NCBI RefSeq assembly: GCF_029760955.1
Contig: NZ_CP121682.1
Coordinates: 4,898,001 to 4,962,000 of the forward strand
Origin: Streptomyces cathayae
GTDB taxonomy: Bacteria > Actinomycetota > Actinomycetes > Streptomycetales > Streptomycetaceae
Length of the DNA: 64,000 bases
Direction of reading: 5' to 3'
The notes below the pieces were generated by a model, which had not been told where the DNA came from, made no database searches, and saw only the letters and a list, made by a program, of their open reading frames with translations. Positions 17,501 through 26,340 of this stretch are shown here, in pieces. The position numbers were made by a program, and so were the translations under genes. How positions within the stretch are numbered: position 1 is the stretch's first letter; each line of letters opens with the position of its first letter.

Positions 17501-18337
17501 GTGGGTGAGGCCGCGAGTACCGGCTCACGTGCAGGTGGGGGCTCGGTCCGGTTGTATCTGGCCGTGGTGGCCGGGGGCTTTCGGCGGTACGCGACGTACC
17601 GGGCGGCGACGGTGGCCGGGGTGTTCACCAACACCGTTTTCGGACTGATCCTGGTGTACACCTATCTGGCGTTGTGGAACGAGCGGCCGGACCTCGGGGG
17701 GTACGGGCCGGCGCAGGCGGTCACGTACGTGTGGCTGGGGCAGGCGCTGTACGCGACGCTGGCCGTTCAGGGCGGCGGGTTCGAGATCGAACTGATGGAA
17801 CGGATCCGTACGGGTGAGATCGCGATCGACCTGTACCGGCCGGCCGACCTGCAGTGGTGGTGGCTGGCGCACGATCTGGGCCGGTCGGGGTTCCAGTTGC
17901 TGGGGCGGGGGGTGGTCCCCTTCCTGTTCGGGGTGCTGGTCTTCCCGGTGGCGCTGCCCGGCGATCCGCTGACCTGGTTCGCGTTCCTGCTGACGGTGCT
18001 GCTCGCGATGGTGGTCAGTTTCGCGATCCGGTATCTGGTGGCGCTGAGCACGTTCTGGCTGCTGGACGGCACGGGGGTGATGCAGATGCTGATGATCCTG
18101 GGGCTGCTCTGCTCGGGCATGGTGCTGCCGCTGAACGTCTTCCCCGGGCTGTTCGGGGAGGTCGTACGGGTGCTGCCGTGGGCGGCGCTCCTCCAGGGGC
18201 CGGCCGACGTCCTGATGGGCGAGACGGGCGCGTTGCCGGTGTTCGCGCTCCAGGGCGCGTGGGCGGTGGCTCTGCTGGCGGCGGGGCGGCTGGTGCAGTC
18301 GGCGGCGACGCGGCGGGTGGTGGTCCAGGGTGGCTGA
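17501..18337 (+). CDS. ABC-2 type exporter permease, first subunit
   Basis: The 278-residue protein is predicted to have six membrane helices: YRAATVAGVFTNTVFGLILVYTYLALW near the N-terminus, then FELELMERIRTGEIAIDLYRP-like sequence before the middle helices. This matches the DUF990/ABC-2 permeases encoded in threes with an ATPase. GTG 17501 is chosen because GGGAG lies six bases upstream; the open frame extends far upstream without a start signal. Its stop overlaps the next gene by 8 bp. Confidence 0.85.
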   Translation: MGEAASTGSRAGGGSVRLYLAVVAGGFRRYATYRAATVAGVFTNTVFGLILVYTYLALWNERPDLGGYGPAQAVTYVWLGQALYATLAVQGGGFEIELMERIRTGEIAIDLYRPADLQWWWLAHDLGRSGFQLLGRGVVPFLFGVLVFPVALPGDPLTWFAFLLTVLLAMVVSFAIRYLVALSTFWLLDGTGVMQMLMILGLLCSGMVLPLNVFPGLFGEVVRVLPWAALLQGPADVLMGETGALPVFALQGAWAVALLAAGRLVQSAATRRVVVQGG

Positions 18338-19169
18338 CGGTGGCGGGTCGGTGCATGGTGGCGGGTCGGCGCTGGGGGTGCGCGCGTACGGGCTGATCGC
18401 GGGGATGTGGATCCGGTCGACCATGGCGTACCGGACGTCGTTCGTCCTGACGACCGTGGGGAGCCTGGTGGTGACCGGGCTGGACTTCGTCGGGATCGCG
18501 CTGATGTTCTCGCACGTCGACGTGCTGGCCGGTTACGTGCTGGCCGAGGTGGCGTTCCTGTACGGCCTGTCCATGCTGTCCTTCGGGGCCGCGGACCTGG
18601 CGCTGGGTTCGATGGACCGGCTGGGGCGCCGGGTGCGGGACGGCACGCTCGACACGCTGCTGGTGCGGCCGGTGCCGGTGCTCGCCCAGGTGGCCGCGGA
18701 CCGTTTCGCCCTGCGCCGGGTCGCCCGTCTGCTGCAGGGGCTGATCGTCCTGTGCTGGGCCGTGGTCTCGCTGGACGTCGACTGGACGCCGCTGAAGCTG
18801 CTGCTGATGCCGGTGACGGTGGTGAGCGGGGCGGCGATCTTCTGCGCGGTGTTCGTGGCGGGCGCGGCGTTCCAGTTCGTGGCGCAGGACGCGTCCGAGG
18901 TGCAGAACGCGTTCACCTACGGCGGGCAGACGCTGCTGCAGTATCCGCCGACGGTGTTCGCGCAGGAACTGGTGCGGGGGGTGACCTTCGTGCTGCCGCT
19001 CGCCTTCGTCAACTGGGTGCCCGCGTCCTATGTGCTGGGCCGGCCGTATCCGCTCGGGCTGCCGGAGTGGGCGGTGTTCGGGTCGCCGGTGGTGGCGGCG
19101 GTGTGCTGCGCGCTGGCGGGGGTGGCGTGGCGGGCGGGGCTTCGTTCGTATCGGAGTACAGGGAGTTAG
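18330..19169 (+). CDS. ABC-2 type exporter permease, second subunit
   Basis: The 279-residue membrane protein begins at GTG 18330, inside the end of the first permease gene. It reads IAGMWIRSTMAYRTSFVLTTVGSLVVTGLDF, RVRDGTLDTLLVRPVPV and ends with helices around LPLAFVNWVPASYVLGRP. The RxGxLDxLLVRP pattern is typical of DUF990 family permeases. With the first subunit and the ATPase it should form a heteromeric exporter; substrate is unknown. Confidence 0.85.
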   Translation: MADGGGSVHGGGSALGVRAYGLIAGMWIRSTMAYRTSFVLTTVGSLVVTGLDFVGIALMFSHVDVLAGYVLAEVAFLYGLSMLSFGAADLALGSMDRLGRRVRDGTLDTLLVRPVPVLAQVAADRFALRRVARLLQGLIVLCWAVVSLDVDWTPLKLLLMPVTVVSGAAIFCAVFVAGAAFQFVAQDASEVQNAFTYGGQTLLQYPPTVFAQELVRGVTFVLPLAFVNWVPASYVLGRPYPLGLPEWAVFGSPVVAAVCCALAGVAWRAGLRSYRSTGS

Positions 19170-19172
19170 CCG

Positions 19173-20252
19173 GTGGACGGTGACGGCGACGGTGGGTTCA
19201 TCCTTCTCGACCGGGTCGAGAAGGTCTTCGACGTGCGGAAGAGGACCGGCTTCCTGAAGCGGGAGCGGCGGCGGGTGCGGGCCGTGGACTCGCTCTCGTT
19301 CGCCGTGGCCCGCGGCGAGATGGTCGGCTACATCGGGCCGAACGGCGCGGGCAAGTCGACCACCGTCAAGATGCTGACGGGGATCCTCACCCCGAGCGGC
19401 GGACGGCTGCGGGTGGCCGGTATCGATCCCACCCGGGAGCGGATGCGGCTGGCGCACCGGATCGGGGTGGTGTTCGGGCAGCGGACGACGCTGTGGTGGG
19501 ACCTGCCGCTGATCGACTCGTACCGGTTGATGCACCGCATGTACCGGATTCCCGACGCGCGGTACCGCGCGAACCTGGAGCGGCTGGTCGAACTGCTGGA
19601 CCTGCGTGCCCTGTTGGACACCCCGGTGCGTCAACTGTCCCTGGGGCAGCGGATGCGCGGCGACATCGCGGCGGCGCTGCTGCACGACCCGGAGGTGCTG
19701 TACCTGGACGAGCCGACCATCGGTCTGGACGTCGTCTCCAAGACCAGGGTGCGGGAGTTCCTGCGGGAGTTGAACGCCGAGCGGGCCACGACGGTGCTGC
19801 TGACCACGCACGACCTGCAGGACATCGAGCAGTTGTGCTCGCGGGTGATGGTCATCGACCACGGCCGGCTGATGTACGACGGCCCGCTCGCCGGGCTGCA
19901 CCGGGCGGGGGAGAGCGAGCGGACCCTGGTGGTGGACCTGGAGCGGGAGATGCCGCCGATCGACGCGCCGGCGCCCGCGCGGGTGGTGCGGGTGGAGGGG
20001 CCGAGGCAGTGGCTGGCGTTCCCGGCGACGGAGTCGGCGGCTCCGCTGGTGGCGCGGATCGCGGCGCAGTACCCGCTGGTCGACCTGTCGGTGCGGGAGC
20101 CGGACATCGAGGCGGTGATCGCGAAGATGTACGCGGAGCGGGCAGACCAGGCGGACCAGGCGGACGGGGTGGACGGGGTGGACGGGGTGGAGCAAGCAGA
20201 GCAGGCGGGTGCGGCGGAGCAAGCGGACGCGGCGGGGCGGGCGGTCCCGTAG
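19173..20252 (+). CDS. ABC exporter ATP-binding protein
   Basis: The 359-residue ATPase has Walker A GPNGAGKST, signature LSLGQRMR, Walker B VLYLDEPTIGLD and switch His in TTHD. About 90 residues follow the nucleotide-binding domain, as in antibiotic-type exporters, and the last 35 residues are a repetitive tail built from DQADQADGVDGVDGVEQ. The GTG start lies three bases after the permease stop. It powers the two permeases upstream. Confidence 0.92.
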   Translation: MDGDGDGGFILLDRVEKVFDVRKRTGFLKRERRRVRAVDSLSFAVARGEMVGYIGPNGAGKSTTVKMLTGILTPSGGRLRVAGIDPTRERMRLAHRIGVVFGQRTTLWWDLPLIDSYRLMHRMYRIPDARYRANLERLVELLDLRALLDTPVRQLSLGQRMRGDIAAALLHDPEVLYLDEPTIGLDVVSKTRVREFLRELNAERATTVLLTTHDLQDIEQLCSRVMVIDHGRLMYDGPLAGLHRAGESERTLVVDLEREMPPIDAPAPARVVRVEGPRQWLAFPATESAAPLVARIAAQYPLVDLSVREPDIEAVIAKMYAERADQADQADGVDGVDGVEQAEQAGAAEQADAAGRAVP

Positions 20253-20301
20253 ACCCTGCCGCTCGTAGCCCTCGATCGGGGGACCTCGTAGGCTGCTGTC
20301 C

Positions 20302-21135
20302 ATGACCGACGACGCAGTCCCGGACCTCCGCGCCTCCGATGCCGACCGAGAGCGGGTCGCCGCCGTCCTGCGGGACGCGGTCGCGGAGGGGCGCCTCGAC
20401 ATGGAGGAGTTCGAGGAGCGGCTGGACGCGACGTACAAGGCGCGGACCTACCGGGAACTCGAGCCGATCACCCGCGATCTGCCCGCCCCGGGCGTGACGG
20501 CCCCCGCCGTGTCCCTGACCAAGCCCCCGGAGCGGGGCGACACTTGGGCGGACCGGGTGGTCCCGGGCAGTGAGGGGACGTCGACCTGGGCCGTCGCCGT
20601 GATGTCGGGGTTCCAGCGCAAGGGCCGCTGGACGGCGCCGCGACGGTTCAACTGCTTCACCTTCATGGGCGGCGGGCAGATCGACCTGCGGGAGGCGAAC
20701 TTCGCGGACCGCGAGGTCGTGATCAACGCGATTGCGATCATGGGCGGGGTGGACGTCATCGTCCCGCCGGGTGTCGAGGTCGTCGTCCGCGGTTTCGGCC
20801 TCATGGGCGGCTTCGACCACAGCGAGGAGGGCGAGCCGGGTGACCCGGGCGCCCCGCGGGTGGTCGTCACGGGGTTCGCCTTCTGGGGCGGTGTCGGTGT
20901 CCAGCGCAAGATGGCCCGGGCGGAGAAGCAGCGGCTGCGCGAGGAACGCCGTCGCGAGAAGCTGGAACGCAGGGACCGCAAGGAACACGGCGGCGAGCTC
21001 GACGTCTCCTCGTCCGGCCAGGCCTCCCTGGGCCACGGCGGGCACGGGGCCGGGCACGGCTACGGCTCCTTCGACTCCCTGCACGGCCGCCACGGCGAGG
21101 AGCAGCGCGAGCCCCGCCGCGACGGCGACCGCTGA
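20302..21135 (+). CDS. DUF1707 protein with LiaF-like C-terminal domain
   Basis: The 277-residue soluble protein starts with a DUF1707 (SHOCT-like) domain: LRASDADRERVAAVLRDAVAEGRLDMEEFEERLDATYKARTYREL. A beta-rich repeat region follows (FNCFTFMGGGQIDLREANF, INAIAIMGGVDVIVPPGVEV, VRGFGLMGGF, VVTGFAFWGGVGV), as in LiaF/DUF2154 cell-envelope stress proteins. A charged coil and a His/Gly-rich tail end it. TAGGCT just before the ATG suggests a nearly leaderless transcript. Role in envelope stress is inference from the domain. Confidence 0.82.
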   Translation: MTDDAVPDLRASDADRERVAAVLRDAVAEGRLDMEEFEERLDATYKARTYRELEPITRDLPAPGVTAPAVSLTKPPERGDTWADRVVPGSEGTSTWAVAVMSGFQRKGRWTAPRRFNCFTFMGGGQIDLREANFADREVVINAIAIMGGVDVIVPPGVEVVVRGFGLMGGFDHSEEGEPGDPGAPRVVVTGFAFWGGVGVQRKMARAEKQRLREERRREKLERRDRKEHGGELDVSSSGQASLGHGGHGAGHGYGSFDSLHGRHGEEQREPRRDGDR

Positions 21136-21140
21136 CCGGA

Positions 21141-21190
21141 CCGGACCAGACCGAACCGGACTGAACCGGACTGAACCGGACTGAACCGAA
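21141..21190. repeat. Tandem 10-bp repeat (CTGAACCGGA)
   Basis: Five 10-base units follow each other after the DUF1707 stop: CCGGACCAGA, CCGAACCGGA, CTGAACCGGA twice, and CTGAACCGAA. The array is non-coding and lies directly before a terminator stem. Such arrays expand by slippage and may vary between strains. Confidence 0.75.
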
Positions 21191-21198
21191 CCGGACCG

Positions 21199-21219
21199 GA
21201 CCGCCCGCGTCGGGCGGTC
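21199..21219. terminator. Terminator between convergent DUF1707 and SGNH genes
   Basis: GACCGCCCG (21199-21207) pairs with CGGGCGGTC (21211-21219) over a 3-base loop. Confidence 0.65.
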
Positions 21220-21232
21220 GCCCGCCCGCTCC

Positions 21233-22600
21233 CTACAGCCGGGCCGGTGCCCCGCCCTTCAGGTCGTCCAGGTCGAAGACCTCCGCCATCCGCGTGTACC
21301 CCCGGTCGCTCGGGTGGAGGTGGTCGCCCGAGTCGTAGTCGAAGCGCAGCCGGCGCGGGTCGTACGGGTCGCGCAGGGCCCGGTCGAAGTCGACGACGGC
21401 GTCGAAGACGCGCCCCGCGCGGATCTCCGCGTTGATCTGCTGCCGTACCGCCTCGCGCGGGCCGGTGTGGCCGCGGTGGCCGCCGAACGGCATCAGGGTC
21501 GCGCCGACGACCTTCAGCCCGCGGGCGTGCGCCCGCTCGACCAGGGTGTTCAGGCCGCCGACGACCGCGTCCGGGTCGGCGAGGTCCCGGTCGCGCAGGA
21601 TGTCGTTGACGCCGAGGACGATGACGACGACCCTGACGTTCGTACGGTCGAGGACGTCGCGGTCGAAACGGTTCAGACCGCTGGGGTTCTCCGGGGGGCG
21701 GCCGAGGCCGTCGGCGAGGACGCGGTTGCCGCTGATGCCCTCGTTGACGACGCCGTGGCGCGGCACGTTCCGCCCGGCCTCGGCCGCGGCGCGCAGCCGG
21801 TCGGACAGGACGTCCGGCCAGCGGTTGTTGCCGCCGGTGGTGGAGGTGATCCCGTCGGTGAGCGAGTCACCGAGGACGACGACGGTGCCGTCGGCCTCCT
21901 TGCTCAGCACGTCCAGCGCGGTCAGGTAGCGCCAGGAGGCGCTCTCCTCGGTGTACGCGACGCCGGTCGTGTCGCGGGTGTGCTCGCCGCGGGCGGCGTA
22001 GGAGATCTGACGGGCGTGCGGGTGGTACGTGACCGGTCCGGAGACGCTGGGGGAGTACGTCGTGACCAGGACGTCCCCGTCGTGCGGGACGGCGACGCGC
22101 ACGGCGTCGCTCAGCACCCGGCCGCCGGCCGGGATGACGACGGCGGGGCCGCCGCCGAAGGTGAGCCGCCGCATCGTGCCGGCGAGCGCCGCCGGGGTGC
22201 CCCGGCCGGCGGAGACGGCGATCGTGGCGTGGGTGACGGTCAGCGGGGACTGCCCGTAGAGGTTGGACAGGGTGATCCGGGCGCCGGTGCCGCCGACGCT
22301 GGTGTGCACGACGTTGCGCACCGAGCGGCCCGCGAGGCCGGTCGTCTCGGTGCCGGGTTCGCCTCCGACGGGGGAGGCGGCCCAGGAGCCGACCCAGGTG
22401 CCGGTGGAGGCGGGTGCGGCCGGGTTCCGCGGGGCGTCGCGGCCCTCGGCGAGGGTGCCGCGGTGTCGCGTACCGTCGTCGGAGGCCGCCGTGACGTATA
22501 TGGCGGCGGAAACGGCCACGATCGCGGCGACCATGGCGGCGAGCAGGGCGCGGTACTTCGCGGGCGGCGCCCCCGCGCCCCCGTCACGTCGCCGGGTCAT
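21233..22600 (-). CDS. Exported SGNH/GDSL hydrolase
   Basis: The 455-residue protein has an N-terminal membrane or signal helix (about residues 17-38) and a long extracellular part. The lipase/esterase blocks are VVVLGDSLTDG (nucleophile Ser), GISGNRVL (Gly), VIVLGVNDIL (Asn) and DHLHPSDRGY (Asp/His). About 190 residues of beta-rich sequence precede the catalytic domain (WVGSWAASPVGGEPG onward). It probably acts on esters outside the cell. ATG 22600 has AGGAGA upstream. Confidence 0.9.
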   Translation of the reverse strand: MTRRRDGGAGAPPAKYRALLAAMVAAIVAVSAAIYVTAASDDGTRHRGTLAEGRDAPRNPAAPASTGTWVGSWAASPVGGEPGTETTGLAGRSVRNVVHTSVGGTGARITLSNLYGQSPLTVTHATIAVSAGRGTPAALAGTMRRLTFGGGPAVVIPAGGRVLSDAVRVAVPHDGDVLVTTYSPSVSGPVTYHPHARQISYAARGEHTRDTTGVAYTEESASWRYLTALDVLSKEADGTVVVLGDSLTDGITSTTGGNNRWPDVLSDRLRAAAEAGRNVPRHGVVNEGISGNRVLADGLGRPPENPSGLNRFDRDVLDRTNVRVVVIVLGVNDILRDRDLADPDAVVGGLNTLVERAHARGLKVVGATLMPFGGHRGHTGPREAVRQQINAEIRAGRVFDAVVDFDRALRDPYDPRRLRFDYDSGDHLHPSDRGYTRMAEVFDLDDLKGGAPARL

Positions 22601-22822
22601 GCTGTTCTGTTCTCCTCGGACGGTGGGAGCCCGAGGCTCCGTTCGGATGACCATGATGCGTCATGGCCGAGGGGGAGTCGCCCGGCAGGGCTTCTGTCGG
22701 ATCCCCCTGGAACAGACGCCGGGAACTCCTGTTCCGTTCCGGGAGTCGGACAGGAAGGGACAATGTGTGAGGGATCACCGAACAGGTGCGGTGGGCCGGA
22801 GCGGGTGGAGCGAGTGGAGCGG

Positions 22823-24175
22823 ATGAAGCGGACCGAGCGGACGAGGGCGGCGGACACCACGGATGCCGGAGCCGGTTCCGGTTCCGGTGCCGGCGGCGTC
22901 ACGAACCGCACGATGACGACGTTCAGCGCGGCGGACGAGGAGAAGCAGCGCGGTGTGCGCCGGATGAAGCTCACCGCGACCGGACTGCTGCTGTTCGTCG
23001 CCGTGGTGTACGTCCTCGCCGAATGGGCCTCCCACCGGGGCGCCGGCGCCTGGGCGGGCTATGTCGCCGCCGCGGCCGAGGCGGGCATGGTCGGCGCGCT
23101 CGCCGACTGGTTCGCCGTGACCGCCCTCTTCCGCTACCCCCTCGGCCTGCGCATCCCGCACACCGCGATCATCCCCAACAAGAAGGACCAGCTCGGTGTC
23201 TCCCTGGGCGACTTCGTCGGCGAGAACTTCCTCTCCGAGGACGTCGTCCGCGGGCGGCTGCGCGCCGTCGGCATCGGCAGCCGGCTCGGTACCTGGCTCG
23301 CGGTGCCCGAACACGCCGACCGGGTCACCGCCGAGCTGTCGGCCGCCCTGCGCGGCGCGCTGACCGTGCTGCGCGACTCCGACGTCCAGGCGGTGGTCGG
23401 CGAGGCCGTCACGCGCCGCGCGAACGCCCAGGAGATCGCGCCCGGCATGGGCAAGATGCTGGAGAAGGTCGTCGCCGACGGCGGCCACAAGAAGGCCGTC
23501 GACGTCGTCGTCACCCGCGCCCACGACTGGCTCGTACTGCACGGCGACTACGTGATGAACGCCGTGCACGGCGGGGCCCCCGGCTGGACCCCGAGGTTCG
23601 TGGACCGCAAGGTCGGCGAACGCGTCTACAAGGAGCTGCTGCGCTTCATCACCGAGATGCGCGACATGCCCACCCACCCCGCGCGCGGCGCCCTCGACCG
23701 CTTCCTCGCCGACTTCGCCTCCGACCTCCAGTCCGACACCGACACCCGCGCCCGGGTCGAGCGCCTCAAGGGCGAGGTCCTCGGCCGCGACGAGGTCCAG
23801 GACCTGATCGCCTCCGCCTGGACCGCCGTACGATCCATGATCGTCTCCGCGGCGGAGGACGAGCGCAGCGAGCTGCGGCTGCGGGTACGCGCCTCACTGC
23901 TGTCGCTGGGCGCGCGCATGGCGGCCGACCCCAGGATGCAGGGCAAGGTCGACGGCTGGCTGGAGAGCGCCGCGGTGTACGTCGTGACCACCTACCGCAA
24001 GGAGATCACCTCCCTGATCACGGACACCGTGGCGAGCTGGGACCCCGAGCACACGACGAGGAAGATCGAGGCGAACATCGGCCGCGACCTCCAGTTCATC
24101 CGCATCAACGGCACGGTCGTCGGCTCCCTGGCGGGCCTGGTCATCTACACGGTGGCGCGGGCATTGGGGGCGTAG
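22823..24175 (+). CDS. DUF445 family membrane protein
   Basis: The product is about 450 residues, with an N-terminal helix (LTATGLLLFVAVVYVLAEWA), a second one (AAEAGMVGALADWFAVTALF) and a C-terminal helix (VVGSLAGLVIYTVARAL). ADWFAVTALFRYPLGLRIPHTAIIPNKKDQLG is the DUF445 hallmark. The central 300 residues are helical. Start is uncertain: ATG 22823 (chosen, GTGGAGCGG upstream), ATG 22763 after AGGAAGGG, or ATG 22913. Family function is unknown. Confidence 0.85.
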   Translation: MKRTERTRAADTTDAGAGSGSGAGGVTNRTMTTFSAADEEKQRGVRRMKLTATGLLLFVAVVYVLAEWASHRGAGAWAGYVAAAAEAGMVGALADWFAVTALFRYPLGLRIPHTAIIPNKKDQLGVSLGDFVGENFLSEDVVRGRLRAVGIGSRLGTWLAVPEHADRVTAELSAALRGALTVLRDSDVQAVVGEAVTRRANAQEIAPGMGKMLEKVVADGGHKKAVDVVVTRAHDWLVLHGDYVMNAVHGGAPGWTPRFVDRKVGERVYKELLRFITEMRDMPTHPARGALDRFLADFASDLQSDTDTRARVERLKGEVLGRDEVQDLIASAWTAVRSMIVSAAEDERSELRLRVRASLLSLGARMAADPRMQGKVDGWLESAAVYVVTTYRKEITSLITDTVASWDPEHTTRKIEANIGRDLQFIRINGTVVGSLAGLVIYTVARALGA

Positions 24176-24205
24176 GGGAGGTGGTGCCCGGGGTGCCCGG
24201 CGGAC

Positions 24206-24508
24206 TCAGCCCCGCCGGTCGGCGACCGCCCACGAGGCGAGCGCCACGGCCCCCGCCGCCCCGAACACCGCCGGCCAGGCGCCCACCTTCTTCGCCAGGG
24301 GATGCGACCCGGCGAAGGCGGCGACGTACGCGGCCGACAGCGCCCCCGCGGCCGTCCCTCCGGCCCGCTCCCGCCACTGCCGCGCGGCGGCGGCCCCGGC
24401 GACGGCGAGCACGACCCCGCCCAGCTCCCGCTTCCGTGTCCAGCGGGCCACGCCGTACCCGCCGACCAGTCCGCTCGCGGCCAGTACCGAGCCGGGAACC
24501 TTCGCCAT
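24206..24508 (-). CDS. Small membrane protein, unknown function
   Basis: This 100-residue Ala/Gly-rich protein has three or four short hydrophobic stretches (VLAASGLVGGYGVA, ELGGVVLAVAGAAA, AGALSAAYVAAFAG, AVFGAAGAVALASWAVA). Codon bias is typical of the neighbourhood and AGGA precedes the ATG. I do not recognise a family. Confidence 0.7.
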   Translation of the reverse strand: MAKVPGSVLAASGLVGGYGVARWTRKRELGGVVLAVAGAAAARQWRERAGGTAAGALSAAYVAAFAGSHPLAKKVGAWPAVFGAAGAVALASWAVADRRG

Positions 24509-24638
24509 GTCCTGTCCTGCCTTCTGCGACTGCGCCCGAAGGGCGCCCTCCAGGACTTCGAGGCTAACTCCCGGACCGGCCGTCCCGCGCCCGGGGCGGG
24601 CCGAGACCGTGAGGGGGCCGTGGATGCCGGAACCGGTA

Positions 24639-24680
24639 CTTGAGTCTCAGCTTGTCAACTTTCCTCCCGCGAGTTATATA
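24639..24680 (+). promoter_or_regulatory. hsp promoter with HAIR-like heat-shock operator
   Basis: TTGTCA (24652-24657) and TATATA (24675-24680) are 17 bp apart, a near-ideal vegetative promoter for the hsp gene 50 bases downstream. Overlapping the -35, CTTGAGT-N7-TGTCAAC (24639-24659) matches the left arm of the HspR operator HAIR (CTTGAGT-N7-ACTCAAG) fully and the right arm at four of seven positions. Control by HspR or RheA-like repression is inferred. Confidence 0.55.
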
Positions 24681-24731
24681 AGAAGGCGTAGGGCATCGCA
24701 CCTGGACCATGGATGAAAGGAGTGAGCTGTG

Positions 24732-25154
24732 ATGCTCATGCGTACGGACCCCTTCCGTGAATTCGACCGACTCGCGCAGCAGGTCCTCGGTTCCACCGGC
24801 CGTCCCTCGGTGATGCCGATGGAGGCCTACCGGGCAGGGGACGACTTCATCGTCCACTTCGACCTCCCCGGCATCGACCCCGAGACGATCGAACTGGACG
24901 TCGAGCGCAACGTCCTCAACGTGCGCGCCGAACGCCGTTCCCCGGCCCCCGAGGAAGCGGAGCTGCTGGTCGCCGAACGTCCCACGGGCTCCTTCACCCG
25001 CCAGCTCTTCCTCGGCGAGACCCTGGACACCGAACACATCGACGCGTCCTACGAAGCAGGCGTCCTGACCCTGCGCATCCCGGTGGCCGAACAGGCCAAG
25101 CCGCGCCGCATCCAGATCACCGGCGGCGACCGCCGCAAGCAGATCGGCGGCTGA
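24732..25154 (+). CDS. Hsp20/alpha-crystallin small heat-shock protein (Hsp18 type)
   Basis: The 140-residue chaperone opens MLMRTDPFREFDRLAQQVLG, as in Streptomyces albus Hsp18. The alpha-crystallin domain runs from about residue 35 (YRAGDDFIVHFDLPGIDPETIELDVERNVLNVRAER) to YEAGVLTLRIPVAE, and the C-terminal anchor resembles IxI (RRIQITGG). It holds unfolding proteins in heat stress. ATG 24732 follows AAAGGAG; GTG 24729 is an alternative. A strong promoter with an operator-like repeat lies upstream. Confidence 0.93.
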   Translation: MLMRTDPFREFDRLAQQVLGSTGRPSVMPMEAYRAGDDFIVHFDLPGIDPETIELDVERNVLNVRAERRSPAPEEAELLVAERPTGSFTRQLFLGETLDTEHIDASYEAGVLTLRIPVAEQAKPRRIQITGGDRRKQIGG

Positions 25155-25168
25155 CAGCACGCACCAAG

Positions 25169-25223
25169 CGCGTCCCGCGGATTCCGGCTTTCGGTTTCCG
25201 GATTCCGGTTTCCGCGGGACGCG
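25169..25223 (+). terminator. Terminator after the hsp gene
   Basis: CGCGTCCCGCGGA (25169-25181) pairs exactly with TCCGCGGGACGCG (25211-25223). The 29-base loop contains repeated TTCCGG/TTTCGG elements. Confidence 0.65.
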
Positions 25224-25282
25224 ACCCATGCCTGTCTGATCCGGGGGCAGTCGAAGCCCTGAGAAGGAGAGGAGTCACGACC

Positions 25283-25786
25283 ATGACCACGCTGACGCCG
25301 CACAAGCCCGTGACACCGCGTACGGAAGGGGTGGTGATCCCCGCCCCGAACCGCGACCGCCGCACCCGCCGCGACGAGGGCCGGGACGACGGCTGGCGCG
25401 AACTGGTGGACGCGGTACGAGAGACGGGTCAGTACCCGACGAGAGCGGAGGCGGAGAGCGTCACCCGCATCGTCCTGTCCGCCCTCGGCGGCCACGTCGT
25501 CGGCGAGGAACGCGTCGACCTGGCCCGCGCCCTGCCCGAGGAGGCGGCCAGGGTGATCGCCTCCCAGATCCCGGCGACCCGCCCCCTGACGGCGGCTGAG
25601 TTCGTCGACTCGGTGGCCACCCGCATCGAGGGCGCGACCCCGGCCACGGCCCGCTGGGACGTCAGCTCGGTCCTGAGCGTCCTGCCGCGCCTGGTCGGGG
25701 ACGCCCTGGTCACCCGCCTCCTGGACCAGCTGCCCCCGGGCTACGCCCTCCTCTTCGGCCGAGCGGAACTGTCCCCGGCGGAGTGA
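25283..25786 (+). CDS. DUF2267 domain protein
   Basis: The 167-residue protein has a basic, disordered N-terminus (about 35 residues) and then a DUF2267 domain in two parts: WRELVDAVRETGQYPTRAEAESVTRIVLSALGGHVVGEERVDLARALPEEAARVIASQIP and a second similar half ending LVTRLLDQLPPGYALLFGRAEL. DUF2267 proteins are often near stress genes, consistent with the hsp neighbour. GGAGAGGAG precedes the ATG. Confidence 0.82.
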   Translation: MTTLTPHKPVTPRTEGVVIPAPNRDRRTRRDEGRDDGWRELVDAVRETGQYPTRAEAESVTRIVLSALGGHVVGEERVDLARALPEEAARVIASQIPATRPLTAAEFVDSVATRIEGATPATARWDVSSVLSVLPRLVGDALVTRLLDQLPPGYALLFGRAELSPAE

Positions 25787-25878
25787 CGGACGGAGCCGCT
25801 CGCCACACCGCCGAAACGGCACAGGGCGGCGACGACGGCTGCGGGCCCACTGCGTGACAGACGGCCGGGCGCCCCCTG

Positions 25879-25917
25879 CCGGCACTCCGGGGATGTGTGA
25901 CATCCCCGGAGTGCCGG
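25879..25917. terminator. 18-bp perfect hairpin terminator
   Basis: CCGGCACTCCGGGGATGT (25879-25896) and its exact complement (25900-25917) leave only a 3-base loop. It lies between two convergent genes. Confidence 0.85.
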
Positions 25918-25944
25918 TGTCCGGCGCGAGGGGCGCCGTCGGGA

Positions 25945-26160
25945 TCAGCCCGTCCTGCCGTCCAGGACGCGGCGGGCAGCCTCGGCCTCCGCCGCCGCCG
26001 GGGACAGCTCGTCGAGGGAGTCGAGTTCGGTGTCGCTCTCCAGCTCCCGCTCCCAGGCCGCCGCGAGCTGTTCCTGCTCCTCGCGCGGTTTGGCGCTGAC
26101 GGCCTCCCGGTGCTCCGGGTCCAGAGCCGTCAGGAATCGTCCGACCGGGTCCGTGGACAT
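25945..26160 (-). CDS. Small acidic helical protein, unknown function
   Basis: The 71-residue protein is charged and predicted helical (REEQEQLAAAWERELESDTELDSLDELSPAAAEAEAARRVLDG). GGAG lies upstream of ATG 26160 and third-position GC is high, so it is probably real. No family is recognised. Confidence 0.6.
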   Translation of the reverse strand: MSTDPVGRFLTALDPEHREAVSAKPREEQEQLAAAWERELESDTELDSLDELSPAAAEAEAARRVLDGRTG

Positions 26161-26340
26161 GCCGTGCTCCTTGTCGCTGGGAGGTCACTGGGAAGTGGCC
26201 GGGAAGGCCGCCGGGAAGCAGGCCGCTCCCAGCACCAGCATGGCCAGCCGGTCCGCAGACGGCGACCCGACACGGGAACAAGAGGAGTGGGAGAGTGGAG
26301 GGCCACCTCCCTCCCGGCCTTCACGGAGACAGACCCGGAC

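Noticed and set aside
20141..20235. Repeats at the end of the ABC ATPase gene as a possible CRISPR or mobile element
   Set aside because: They are in-frame codon repeats (QAD/GVD) in a low-complexity tail, without spacers or inverted ends.
21314..22762. Long plus-strand open frame opposite the SGNH hydrolase
   Set aside because: It is the mirror of a well-supported gene; only the section from about 22763 on codes for the DUF445 protein.
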